This document shows, piece after piece, positions 47,785-56,224 of a stretch of 64,000 nt of DNA. The stretch comes from Cyanobacteriota bacterium (lineage in GTDB: Bacteria > Acidobacteriota > Vicinamibacteria > Vicinamibacterales > UBA2999), in contig JAIEMQ010000007.1 in NCBI GenBank assembly GCA_019752015.1, positions 123,443 to 187,442 of the forward strand. The letters run 5' to 3'. The translations under genes and the position numbers were made by a program. Numbering within the stretch: the stretch's first letter is position 1; the number at the start of each line of letters is the position of its first letter. Under the pieces are notes generated by a model. It ran no database searches. It saw only the letters and a program-made list of their open reading frames with translations, and had not been told where the DNA came from.

Positions 47785-49294
47785 GTGACGCTCGGTCCCA
47801 TCGTCCGCTTCGTGGCCCGCAGCGCCGCGTGGGTGCGGCCCTACCGCGGCCTCGCCGCGGTGATCGCGCTCGGCCTGATCCTCGAGGCGGCGTTCACCGC
47901 TTCGGTTCCCCTGGCTTTCAGGATGCTGATCGCGCGATTGCGCCGCGCGATACCGATCTGCTGATGACGCTGATCGTGGCCATGACGATCGGCGTGGCGA
48001 TTGTCGCCGCGGCCGGCCTGTGGCGCGACTACCTGTATGCGCGTGTGTGCAGCCTGATGCTGCGCGACTTGCGCGCCGAGATCTTCGATCAGCTGCATCG
48101 CCTGACGCCGAGCTCCTCGGGGAGCGAGGACAACGCCGGCGAGACCGCACACTTTTCGACCGACCTCGCCGCGATCGAGCACGCTCTCGTGTCGGCGGTG
48201 CCGTGGGCGCTGTTGCCGGCGCTCGACGTGGCGATCGGCACGACGCTGCTGTTCATGCTCGAGTGGCGGCTGGCCGTGATCGCCGCGCTGGTGTTTCCGC
48301 TGGCGCTGATCGGGCCGCGCATCGTGGCGCCGCGCGCCACGCGCGCCAGCCGCGAGCGCAAGGATCAGGAAGCAGCGGTGCTGCGCGACGTGCAGGAAAA
48401 CATCAGCGCCCGCCAGATGATCCGCGCCTTTCGTCTCGAAGCGCTGATGCGCGCGCGTTTCATCGGCCGCGTCGATCACCTCGTGGCCGGCAGCACGCGC
48501 ACCGGTTTTCTCGGCGCGCTGGTGGAGCGGTCGGCCGGCATCGGCATCCTGTTGCTGCAGGTGGTGCGTGCGCGACATTCAATTCGAATCCGTCGTTTAC
48601 GCATTCGACGGGATGCCGCCGATTCTGCGCGGTCTCGATCTATCGCTGCGCGCCGGTGAGCGCGTCGCGATCGTCGGACCGATCGGCGCCGGCAAGAGCA
48701 CGGTCCTTCGCATGATCGCGCGGTTTGCCGATCCGAGCGGCGGCCGCATCCTGCTCGACGGCCACGACATTCGCGACGGGACACAGGAATCGCTGCGGCG
48801 CCAGATCGGCGTCGTGTTCCAGGACGGCATGCTGCTCGACGACACGATTCGCGAGAACATCCGGCTGGGGAAGAGCGGCGCGACCGACTCAGAGGTGGAG
48901 CGGTGTCGTCGCTCGTCGGCCTGCACGATCTGATCGAACGGCTGCCGCGCGGCTACGACACGACGGTCGGTCCGCGCGGCGAGCGATTGTCCGGCGGTCA
49001 GCGGCAGCTCGTCGCGATCGCCCGCGCCGTGCTGCGCGATCCGTCGATCCTGCTGCTCGACGAGCCGACCTCGGCGCTCGATCCATATTCCGATCGCATC
49101 GTGCGGCTCGCGATCGAGCACGTCTCGCGCGGCCGCACCGTGATCGCCGTCACGCATCGCCGCGCCCTTGCCGCTGAAGCGGATCGCGTCCTGGTGCTGC
49201 AGGACGGCAGGCTCGTGAAGACGGGACCCACGCATCGCTGCTGCAGGCGGGAACGCTCTATTCACGTCTGTGGTGGGAAGGGGGGAACCCTTGA
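47785..49294 (+). pseudogene. ABC exporter half-transporter (TMD-NBD) with several frame breaks and a missing TM5-6 region
   Basis: Pieces in alternating frames: VTLGPIVRFVARSAAWVRPY..FRMLI / RAIAPRDTDLLMTLIV.. / RDIQFESVVYAFDGMPPILRG..GPIGAGKST / VGLHDLIERLPRGYDTTVGPRGERLSGGQRQ..ILLLDEPTSALD / THASLLQAGTLYSRLWWEGGNP*. Confidence 0.85.
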
Positions 49295-49300
49295 ATCTAG

Positions 49301-49380
49301 TGATCTAGTGATTTAGTGATCTAGTGATTTAGTGATTTAGTGATTTAGTGATTTAGTGATTTAGTGATTTGGTGATTTAG
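49301..49380. repeat. 8-bp tandem repeat TGATTTAG/TGATCTAG, 10 units
   Basis: Direct read of consecutive octamers 49301-49380 with variants TGATCTAG and TGATTTGG. Confidence 0.95.
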
Positions 49381-49490
49381 TGCGAGTGCAAACCCGGCGC
49401 GGTCCGTGAGGCCCTGCGGCGGGTAGCCGAGTGCGTTTGCGGCGGTGTCTCCAAACAAGCACGCCATCACGGTGGCGCGATCGGTCGCCT

Positions 49491-50096
49491 TCAGATGCGG
49501 CGCGCGATCACCGTGCGCGTGTAAGCGAGATCGTCCTCATCGAGTGACGGCGTCGCGCAACCGGCGCGTGCCATCGCGTAGCCTTCCTGGTCCAGCATCT
49601 CCCCCAACGTCTTTGGCGCCGGATGCGTCTGCAGGTATTCCGCGCGGTAGATCGACGTGACCACGGCTTCGCGCACGCGATCGGCGGATGCCGGCTCGCT
49701 GGTCCAGAGAATCGCGGTGATGAAACCGCGTTTCAAAAACGCCTGGCCTTCGATGCGGTGGCCGTATTCGCTGGACCACCGATTGGTCCAGCCGCCCTTG
49801 AGATCGTCTGAGACGACAACAGCAACTTTGAATTCGCGCTGAGACGTTTGGAGAGCGATGGCTTTAGCCGTCGCTATGGCGTCGGAAGCAATCTGTTCCG
49901 CTCCCAGCGCAATGTAGTGGTCGATCAAGGCCGGGACGTGTTCCTTGCCCATCGGATTCATGGCCACGAGCGGCAGGGCGAGATCGCCCGTGTCCGGGTC
50001 GGTCATCGTCCGGATGTATTCACGAAACCGCTCCCTCCCACGCGGCATGGCGTAGAGCTCGCGCTGAATCTGGAGCAGCGGCAGGAACGTCAGCAC
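49491..50096 (-). CDS. Conserved-looking hypothetical protein, possibly frameshifted near its 3' end
   Basis: MLTFLPLLQIQRELYAMPRGRERFREYIRTMTDPDTGDLALPLVAMNPMGKEHVPALIDHYIALGAEQIA...; a coherent continuation exists in another frame downstream of 49495. Confidence 0.6.
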   Translation of the reverse strand: MLTFLPLLQIQRELYAMPRGRERFREYIRTMTDPDTGDLALPLVAMNPMGKEHVPALIDHYIALGAEQIASDAIATAKAIALQTSQREFKVAVVVSDDLKGGWTNRWSSEYGHRIEGQAFLKRGFITAILWTSEPASADRVREAVVTSIYRAEYLQTHPAPKTLGEMLDQEGYAMARAGCATPSLDEDDLAYTRTVIARRI

Positions 50097-50133
50097 GCGG
50101 ATATACTAGCTGGCCTTGGAAGGAGTCTCACGG

Positions 50134-51237
50134 ATGCGATCCATGTTCCTGAAATCGGCGTTGATCCTCACCGTAGTACTGTCCTGGTCGGGCGTTCCGA
50201 AAGCGGAGCGGACCGATGCCGCCAACGGCACGAACCCCGCGTTCAAGACGATCGGCCCGCTGGCGTTCAGCCCCGACGGTGTCCTCTTTGCCGGCGACAC
50301 GCAGTCGGCGGCGATTTTCGCGCTCGACCTCGGCAAGGCCGCGACCGGCGGCGCGCCGGGCGCCAAGGCGATCGCCGCGTTCGATCAGAAAGTCGCGGCG
50401 CTGCTCGGCACCGACGTGCGCGAGATCGCGGTGACCGACCTCGCGGTGCATCCGAAGACGCGCAACGCCTTCGCGTCGGTGATGCGCGGCCAGGGCGCCA
50501 ACGCGCAGCCCGCGTTGTTGCGCATCGACGGCGCCGGCAAAATCGACGTCGTCGCCTTCGGCGACGTCAAGTACAGCAAGGTCGACCTGCCGAACGCGCC
50601 CGCGGCGGTGCCCGGCACGAACAACAACGCGCGCACCTCGTCGATCACCGACATGGCGTTCGTTGACGGCCGCCTCTATGTGGCGGGCCTGTCGAACGAA
50701 GAGTTCTCGTCGAAACTGCGCTCGGTGAGCTATCCGTTCAACACCGTCGACAACGGCACGAGCGTCGAGATCTATCACGGCAACCACGGCCAGTTCGAGA
50801 CGCGCTCGCCGGTCTACACGTTCGTGCCCTACAAGGTGAAGGGCGAGACCAACCTGATCGCCGGCTACCTGTGCACGCCGCTCGTGAAGTTCCCGGTCGG
50901 AAGCCTCAAGTCCGGCGCCAAGGTGAGGGGCACGACAATCGCCGAGCTCGGCAACCGCAACCGCCCGCTCGACATGATCGTGTACCAGAAGGGCGGCAAG
51001 GAATTCCTCCTGATGTCGAACAACAGCCGCGGCGTGATGAAGATCCCGACCGCCAACTTCGGCGACGCGTCGAGCATCACCAAACCGGTGACGACGGAAC
51101 GAGGCGGCGTCGGATACGAGACCGTCACCTCGATGCGCGGAGTGGAGCAGCTCGATCTGCTCGACGCCAACAACACCATCGTCCTCGCCCGCTCGGACGC
51201 CGGGGTTTTGAATCTCGATGTGGTAGCGTTACCCTAG
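50134..51237 (+). CDS. Secreted hypothetical protein, likely beta-propeller
   Basis: RBS AAGGAG; signal peptide MRSMFLKSALILTVVLSWSGVPKA; repeated strand-turn segments (GPLAFSPDGVLFAGDTQSAAIFALDLG). Confidence 0.7.
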   Translation: MRSMFLKSALILTVVLSWSGVPKAERTDAANGTNPAFKTIGPLAFSPDGVLFAGDTQSAAIFALDLGKAATGGAPGAKAIAAFDQKVAALLGTDVREIAVTDLAVHPKTRNAFASVMRGQGANAQPALLRIDGAGKIDVVAFGDVKYSKVDLPNAPAAVPGTNNNARTSSITDMAFVDGRLYVAGLSNEEFSSKLRSVSYPFNTVDNGTSVEIYHGNHGQFETRSPVYTFVPYKVKGETNLIAGYLCTPLVKFPVGSLKSGAKVRGTTIAELGNRNRPLDMIVYQKGGKEFLLMSNNSRGVMKIPTANFGDASSITKPVTTERGGVGYETVTSMRGVEQLDLLDANNTIVLARSDAGVLNLDVVALP

Positions 51238-51242
51238 ATTTC

Positions 51243-52379
51243 GTGTTCATCTTGCCGTCAAAGAGCGCGGTCGTCGTGGCCGCGCTCTTTTTCTTTGCGG
51301 CGTGCTCATCCTCCTCGACCGGCGCCGGGACCGGGCAGCCGAGGATCGTGCTGAACGCCGACAAGCCGCGTCCGACCATCGACGTGGTCGACGTGCCGGC
51401 CAGTCAGCTGAGCGCCCTGCAGGGCACCGAATCCCGCGAAGCGTGGAATGCGGTGCTGAAGATTTCCGTCGGCCCCGATCAACCGGCCACCATCGGCACC
51501 TATCAGATCGGGGACGGCCGCATTGTGTTCGAGCCGATGTTTCCGCTCGATCACGGGCGGCAGTATCACGTCACGTATTCACCGCCAGGCGCGGCGCCGA
51601 TCACGTCGATCGTGTCGCTGCCGGCGAGGAACATGACGCCGGCGACCATGGTCACGCAGGTGTATCCGACGTCGGAGGTCGTCCCCGAAAACCAGCTGCG
51701 GCTGTACATTCACTTCTCCGCGCCGATGGGATCGAAGGGCGGCCTCAGCTACGTGCACCTGTTTGCGGATGACGGCGCCGAAGTCGTCGATCCGTTCCTG
51801 CCGCTCGACGCGGAATTCTTCAACGACGACCGCACGCGCTACACCGTGTTCTTCGATCCGGGCCGGCAGAAGCGCGGCATTGCGCCGATCGCCGACATGG
51901 GCCGATCGTTGACGGCAGGCAAGTCGTACACGCTGGTCGTCGATTCCGAGTGGCGCGACGGCAACGGGCTGCCGCTGACGCAGCAGTTCAAGCGCACCTT
52001 CAAGGTGGGACCGCCCGACGAGAAGCCGCTCGATCCGAAGACGTGGAAGGTGCTGGCGCCGGCCGCCGGCACCACCGGACCGCTGGCGGTCGCGTTTCCG
52101 GAGCCGCTCGATCACGGACTGTTGCTGCGCGCGCTGGGCGTGGTGTCCCCCGAGGGCAAGCCGCTACCCGGTGAGGTCGTGATCGGCGAGCAGGAACTGA
52201 CCTGGTCGTTCACGCCGAAGTCGCCCTGGGCTGCAGGCGCCTACAACATTGTCGCGTTCGCGATGCTCGAGGACCTGGCAGGCAATCGCATCGGGCGCGC
52301 TTTCGAAGTCGATCAGTTCGATCGCACAGATAAGAGCGGCGAGCCCGAAAAGACCTTCATCGCGTTCGTCGTGCGCTGA
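51243..52379 (+). CDS. Putative lipoprotein with bacterial Ig-like domains
   Basis: GTG start; SAVVVAALFFFAACSSSSTGAG lipobox; repeated VYPTSEVVPENQLRLYIHFSAPMG-type Ig-like motifs. Confidence 0.65.
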   Translation: MFILPSKSAVVVAALFFFAACSSSSTGAGTGQPRIVLNADKPRPTIDVVDVPASQLSALQGTESREAWNAVLKISVGPDQPATIGTYQIGDGRIVFEPMFPLDHGRQYHVTYSPPGAAPITSIVSLPARNMTPATMVTQVYPTSEVVPENQLRLYIHFSAPMGSKGGLSYVHLFADDGAEVVDPFLPLDAEFFNDDRTRYTVFFDPGRQKRGIAPIADMGRSLTAGKSYTLVVDSEWRDGNGLPLTQQFKRTFKVGPPDEKPLDPKTWKVLAPAAGTTGPLAVAFPEPLDHGLLLRALGVVSPEGKPLPGEVVIGEQELTWSFTPKSPWAAGAYNIVAFAMLEDLAGNRIGRAFEVDQFDRTDKSGEPEKTFIAFVVR

Positions 52380-52386
52380 TCTCTCT

Positions 52387-52587
52387 ATCCACAGATTTCA
52401 CAGATTGCACAGATTGCCGAGGCCCCGCGCCGCCGGGCTTCGCCCGGCGCTACGCGGTGAACGACGAGACAGGATCGAGAGAGCATTGGCTCGCGTTCTG
52501 CTCTCTCGATCCTGTCTCGTCGTTTCACCGCGCGGCCGAAGGCCGTTCGCGGGGCCGCCTTCTGTGTAATCTGTGTAATCTGTGGAT
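52387..52587. repeat. 201-bp nested palindromic (MITE-like) element
   Basis: Outer arms 52387-52413 / 52561-52587 (25/27) made of a 9-bp CACAGATTN period; inner arms 52453-52485 / 52499-52532 (33 bp, one bulged base) around a 13-nt loop. Confidence 0.9.
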
Positions 52588-52590
52588 GAT

Positions 52591-53598
52591 CTAAGGCGTG
52601 AGCAACGCGAGCATTGCCCAACCAGTGGTTGAGATTCGCTGCGCGTAGCTCTCTTGATTCGCCGGCCTCGTCGTTTCTGGCCAGCTGCCGTCGGGACGCT
52701 GTTGCGAGACGATGAACTTCTTGCCGTTCGCGATCGCTTCCTTCAGTTCTTCCGGACGATACGCCGATCGCGCGAGTCGCGGCTCGGCGACGAGCGAGCT
52801 CAGCGCGAGTACCGCCAACGCGGTATCGAACACCTGTGGAGCAGCGGTGACGTACGGTCCCCATCCACCCGTCGGTGCCTGCCCGGTGCGAAGAATGCTC
52901 AAGGACGTGCGGCGCAGGTTTTCCGCCATCACGTCGCCTGACAACTCGAGTGCGAGGATCGTCCCTGACGCATCGAGCACGTTCTCGGGGGTGCCGCTGC
53001 GGATCCACCGGTCCGCCTGCACGATCGTGAAGTTGTCGGGCTGCATGCCGGATGCGATAAGCGACGTGCGCGCGGACCACGTGGCGATCAGCGTGCCGTA
53101 CGTTGCGGGCGAGCCGAGGCTCTGCGAGTTATCGAGCTCCCATGAACCGTCGGGCTTCTGCTCGGCGACGAGCAGCTTTGCCGCCGCCTCGAGATCGGTC
53201 GATGCCGCCTTGCCGTGACGCTCGGCAACGGCGAGCGCGCTGGCGAATTGAATCTTGGCGAGCGTCTTGTCGTCGAAGCCGCTCGGCGCCTTGTTCTGAT
53301 CCCACTTCGCCGGCTGCTTGAGGAACGTCAGCGTGTCGTCGAGCGACGTGCCGATGTCGTAGCCCTTCGATGCGGCGATCAAGAGCGCGCGCGTTGCGTC
53401 GCCGTTGTTATGGCAGGAATAACAGGGATGCTCGGCCTTCCACTTCGGGACCTCGACCTTGAGGTAGTCGACGCCTTTGGCAATCGCGACCGCGTTCGGA
53501 TCGGCCTTGTCGATGGCGGTGGCTTCTTTCTTGAGCTGAGCGGAGATGCCGATTGAGAGGATTAGCAGGAATGTCGTGAATGACAGCAGTGCGCGCAC
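52591..53598 (-). CDS. Secreted protein: CxxCH haem-c-type motif fused to terpene-cyclase-like alpha/alpha toroid repeats
   Basis: Signal peptide; AEHPCYSCHNNGDATRALL; repeated KPDGSWELDN / PTGGWGPYV / RPDGSWPET QW-like motifs. Confidence 0.7.
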   Translation of the reverse strand: MRALLSFTTFLLILSIGISAQLKKEATAIDKADPNAVAIAKGVDYLKVEVPKWKAEHPCYSCHNNGDATRALLIAASKGYDIGTSLDDTLTFLKQPAKWDQNKAPSGFDDKTLAKIQFASALAVAERHGKAASTDLEAAAKLLVAEQKPDGSWELDNSQSLGSPATYGTLIATWSARTSLIASGMQPDNFTIVQADRWIRSGTPENVLDASGTILALELSGDVMAENLRRTSLSILRTGQAPTGGWGPYVTAAPQVFDTALAVLALSSLVAEPRLARSAYRPEELKEAIANGKKFIVSQQRPDGSWPETTRPANQESYAQRISTTGWAMLALLTP

Positions 53599-53629
53599 AG
53601 CACTATTTTACCTTCGCGCGGCGCCCGCG

Positions 53630-54013
53630 CTACGTCAACGCGCTGACGATGCCGGCGACGGCGGCGGCCTGGCCGACCCAGAACACGAACGCCCATTTGA
53701 TCAACTCGCGATGCTGGGCCTCGGTGCGGACCCTGGCATCGGCGAAGCGATCCGACATCTCGACGCGCAGGTCCGCGATGTCTTTGGCGACCGACAGTCG
53801 TGTCGCGGCGTCCTGCTCGATCATTTCACCGCGCAGGTCCGCGATGTCTTTCGCAACCGACTGGCGCGTTGCGGTGTCCTGTTCGATCATCGTGACGCGG
53901 AGATCGCCGATTTCCTCAGACAGACGCCGCTCGAAGCGGTCGGCCGCCGTGGCCAGCAACTGATCATGCTCGCGATCGGCCATCGGACTCTCCAGGGCAA
54001 TGCGGGGTGACAT
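53630..54013 (-). CDS. Coiled-coil protein with C-terminal TM helix and internal 22-aa repeats
   Basis: MIEQDTATRQSVAKDIADLRGE / MIEQDAATRLSVAKDIADLRVE repeats; C-terminal WAFVFWVGQAAAVAGIVSAL. Confidence 0.7.
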   Translation of the reverse strand: MSPRIALESPMADREHDQLLATAADRFERRLSEEIGDLRVTMIEQDTATRQSVAKDIADLRGEMIEQDAATRLSVAKDIADLRVEMSDRFADARVRTEAQHRELIKWAFVFWVGQAAAVAGIVSALT

Positions 54014-54114
54014 AACCTTCCACTGACGACGACGGTCTCATCGTCGGAGCGTTTGCGCAAGCCTTTTTTCGCTCGACGCGGGCGATGCGAGCGATGTTGC
54101 AAAAACTGCGACGT

Positions 54115-55539
54115 CTACCAGATTCCTGCCTTGCCTTGTACCGACGCGATCAGCTTCGCGGGGTCATAGCCGATGCCTTGCTTGAACACCGTCTCGACCC
54201 TGCGGATGTCGGCGATGTTCGCTGCCGGGTTGCCGTTGATCACGACGAGGTCGGCCTGCTTCATCACGGCAATGCTGCCGACGGTCTTGTCGCGCCTGAG
54301 ATACTTCGCGCCGTTCAGCGTCGAGATCGAGATCGCCTCGAGCGGCGTAAAGCCGGCATCGACCAGCAACTCGACCTGCCGCTGATTCGCGAAGCCGGGA
54401 ATCACGCCGCCGCCGCCGGTCGGATCGGTGCCGGCGATCAGCAACCCGCCGGCCTTCGCGAACGCGCGCTCGAGCGCCATCCCCTTCGGGAACAGCGTCG
54501 TGTAGATCGATTCCTGGTTCTGCGCCGTACGCGCGTAGTTCTGATCGAATTGCTCTTTCAGCTGCGGCGTCAGCACTTCGATGCCCGGCGGCCTGGGGCG
54601 GCCGGGCGTGAAGGTCTCGAACACCGTGAGCGTCGACGTGATCGCGACATGTTTTTCGATCAGCAGCTCGACGAGATTCCTGAACGGCGCGCCGTTCTCG
54701 TCGAGCGCGGCGATCGTCTTCTGTCCGACGCCCTGGCCGGGACACTCGTCGGGCTGTTTGTCGGCGACGAAGTCGGTGGCGGCGAAAAATCCGTGCTCGA
54801 GATTGTCGATGCCGAGATTCGCGGCCTCGGTGTACGTCACCGAGCAGAGGTGGCCGGTGACCTTGATGCCGCGGCGATGCGCTTCGTTGATCGCGGCGGC
54901 GAGCTCGCCGCGCGTGATCTGCATGTAGGTCTTGAGCGACGTGGCGCCCTCGTCGGTCCAGTATTGAACCTGCCTGCGCGCGTCTTCCGGTCCCTTCAGC
55001 GTGCGCATCTGGATGAACGTGTTCGGGCCATTCAGATACGGCGCCGTCGCATCGATTGCCGGGCCGGGCTTCTGACCCGCGTCGACGAGCCGCATCATGT
55101 TCAGGTCCATGAACCCGTTCACATTGCCGCCCGTCCTCATCGTCGTCACGCCGCCGGAGAGATACAGACGCGAGAACGACTCGCCGAGCTGTCCGTAGAC
55201 GCCCGGGCCGTTCGGGTAATAGAGGTGCTCGTGCACCATCACGAGGCCGGGGATCACGCTCTTGCCGGTGAGATCGATCGTCCGCGCGCCGGCGGGAACG
55301 CCGGTGCTCGCTGAACTGCCGATCGCCGAGATGATGCCGTTGTTGAGAATCAGCGTCTGATTCTCACGCGGCGCCGCGCCGGTGCCATCGATCACACGAG
55401 CGTGCGTGAGCGCGATGACCGGCGCGTCGACGGACACGTAAGCGCGGACCGCGTTCGACAATGCCGGGCGCTGTTGCGCCGAGACGGCCGCGGCGGCGAG
55501 CGTCGACGCCGCGAACGCGACTCTCAGTGATCGAGTCAT
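54115..55539 (-). CDS. Secreted amidohydrolase
   Basis: MTRSLRVAFAASTLAAAAVSAQ signal; VIPGLVMVHEHLYYPN, GGVTTMRTGG, KVTGHLCSVTYTEA, LLIAGTDPTGGGG. Confidence 0.88.
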   Translation of the reverse strand: MTRSLRVAFAASTLAAAAVSAQQRPALSNAVRAYVSVDAPVIALTHARVIDGTGAAPRENQTLILNNGIISAIGSSASTGVPAGARTIDLTGKSVIPGLVMVHEHLYYPNGPGVYGQLGESFSRLYLSGGVTTMRTGGNVNGFMDLNMMRLVDAGQKPGPAIDATAPYLNGPNTFIQMRTLKGPEDARRQVQYWTDEGATSLKTYMQITRGELAAAINEAHRRGIKVTGHLCSVTYTEAANLGIDNLEHGFFAATDFVADKQPDECPGQGVGQKTIAALDENGAPFRNLVELLIEKHVAITSTLTVFETFTPGRPRPPGIEVLTPQLKEQFDQNYARTAQNQESIYTTLFPKGMALERAFAKAGGLLIAGTDPTGGGGVIPGFANQRQVELLVDAGFTPLEAISISTLNGAKYLRRDKTVGSIAVMKQADLVVINGNPAANIADIRRVETVFKQGIGYDPAKLIASVQGKAGIW

Positions 55540-55949
55540 ACCGGAAGCCCCAGTTCCTGCGCCGCCTGGCGCTGGGTGCGATCCATCGTCATGAAGCGCT
55601 CGACCGGTTCGTCCGCGTGGAACCACAAGGCCGTTCGCAGGTGCGCGAGATCGAGCGACCGCGGCGTCGCGATCGCCGGCACCAGGTTCGACGCGCACAA
55701 GTCGAGGGTCAGGTCCCTCAACATGAACCGATCGCGATCGGCGTCGAGCCGGTCGATGCAGGTCTGGTAGTGCGCCGCCGAGAGCACGCCGTCGCGCGCG
55801 AGGCGAACCAGGTTGCGCTTGGACTCGAGGACCAGCAGGACGCTCGACAGCAATTCCGCCCCGTCGGTTGCTGCGGAGATCTGTTCCGAGCCTTCCTCAC
55901 CCAGCAGCACGCACAGGTACGCCGACGTGTCGACGTACAACCGCGTCAC
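55536..55949 (-). CDS. PIN-domain (VapC-type) toxin-like nuclease
   Basis: LYVDTSAYLCVLLGEEGSEQI...SVLLVLESKRNLVRLARDG...LRTALWFHADEPVERFMTMDRTQRQAAQELGLPV: acidic PIN residues. Confidence 0.88.
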   Translation of the reverse strand: MTRLYVDTSAYLCVLLGEEGSEQISAATDGAELLSSVLLVLESKRNLVRLARDGVLSAAHYQTCIDRLDADRDRFMLRDLTLDLCASNLVPAIATPRSLDLAHLRTALWFHADEPVERFMTMDRTQRQAAQELGLPV

Positions 55950-56188
55950 CGGTCGCCTCGATCGTCGAGCAGGATCTTCAGATAACGCCCCCTGGAGCCG
56001 CGCGAGATGGCGGGCGTGAGACGCGTCAGGCGGCCGCCGCGATGCACAGACGGCGGCCGGGCCGGGCCGAGCTGGGCGACCGGCTCGTTATGACGCGTGA
56101 CCAGGATGGTCCGGCCGCTCTCGGCTGCGGCAACCGCCGCGGAAAGACCTGCTTTCAGGTCCTGAATAGAGATCCTTTTCATGACCAT
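55946..56188 (-). CDS. Phd/YefM-type antitoxin
   Basis: MKRISIQDLKAGLSAAVAAAESGRTILVTRHNEPVAQLGPA; ATGA overlap with the PIN gene. Confidence 0.88.
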   Translation of the reverse strand: MVMKRISIQDLKAGLSAAVAAAESGRTILVTRHNEPVAQLGPARPPSVHRGGRLTRLTPAISRGSRGRYLKILLDDRGDR

Positions 56189-56224
56189 AATTGTATCAAA
56201 ATATAACCTTCAACCGCGCCCGTC

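Noticed and set aside
49293-49384. Octamer array considered as a CRISPR
   Set aside because: 8-bp contiguous tandem repeat with no spacers, and no cas genes in the window.
52385-53080. 231-aa ORF ending ...ICAICEICG with an ITQITQ segment
   Set aside because: The suggestive repeats are translations of the 9-bp periodic palindrome arms, not a protein family.
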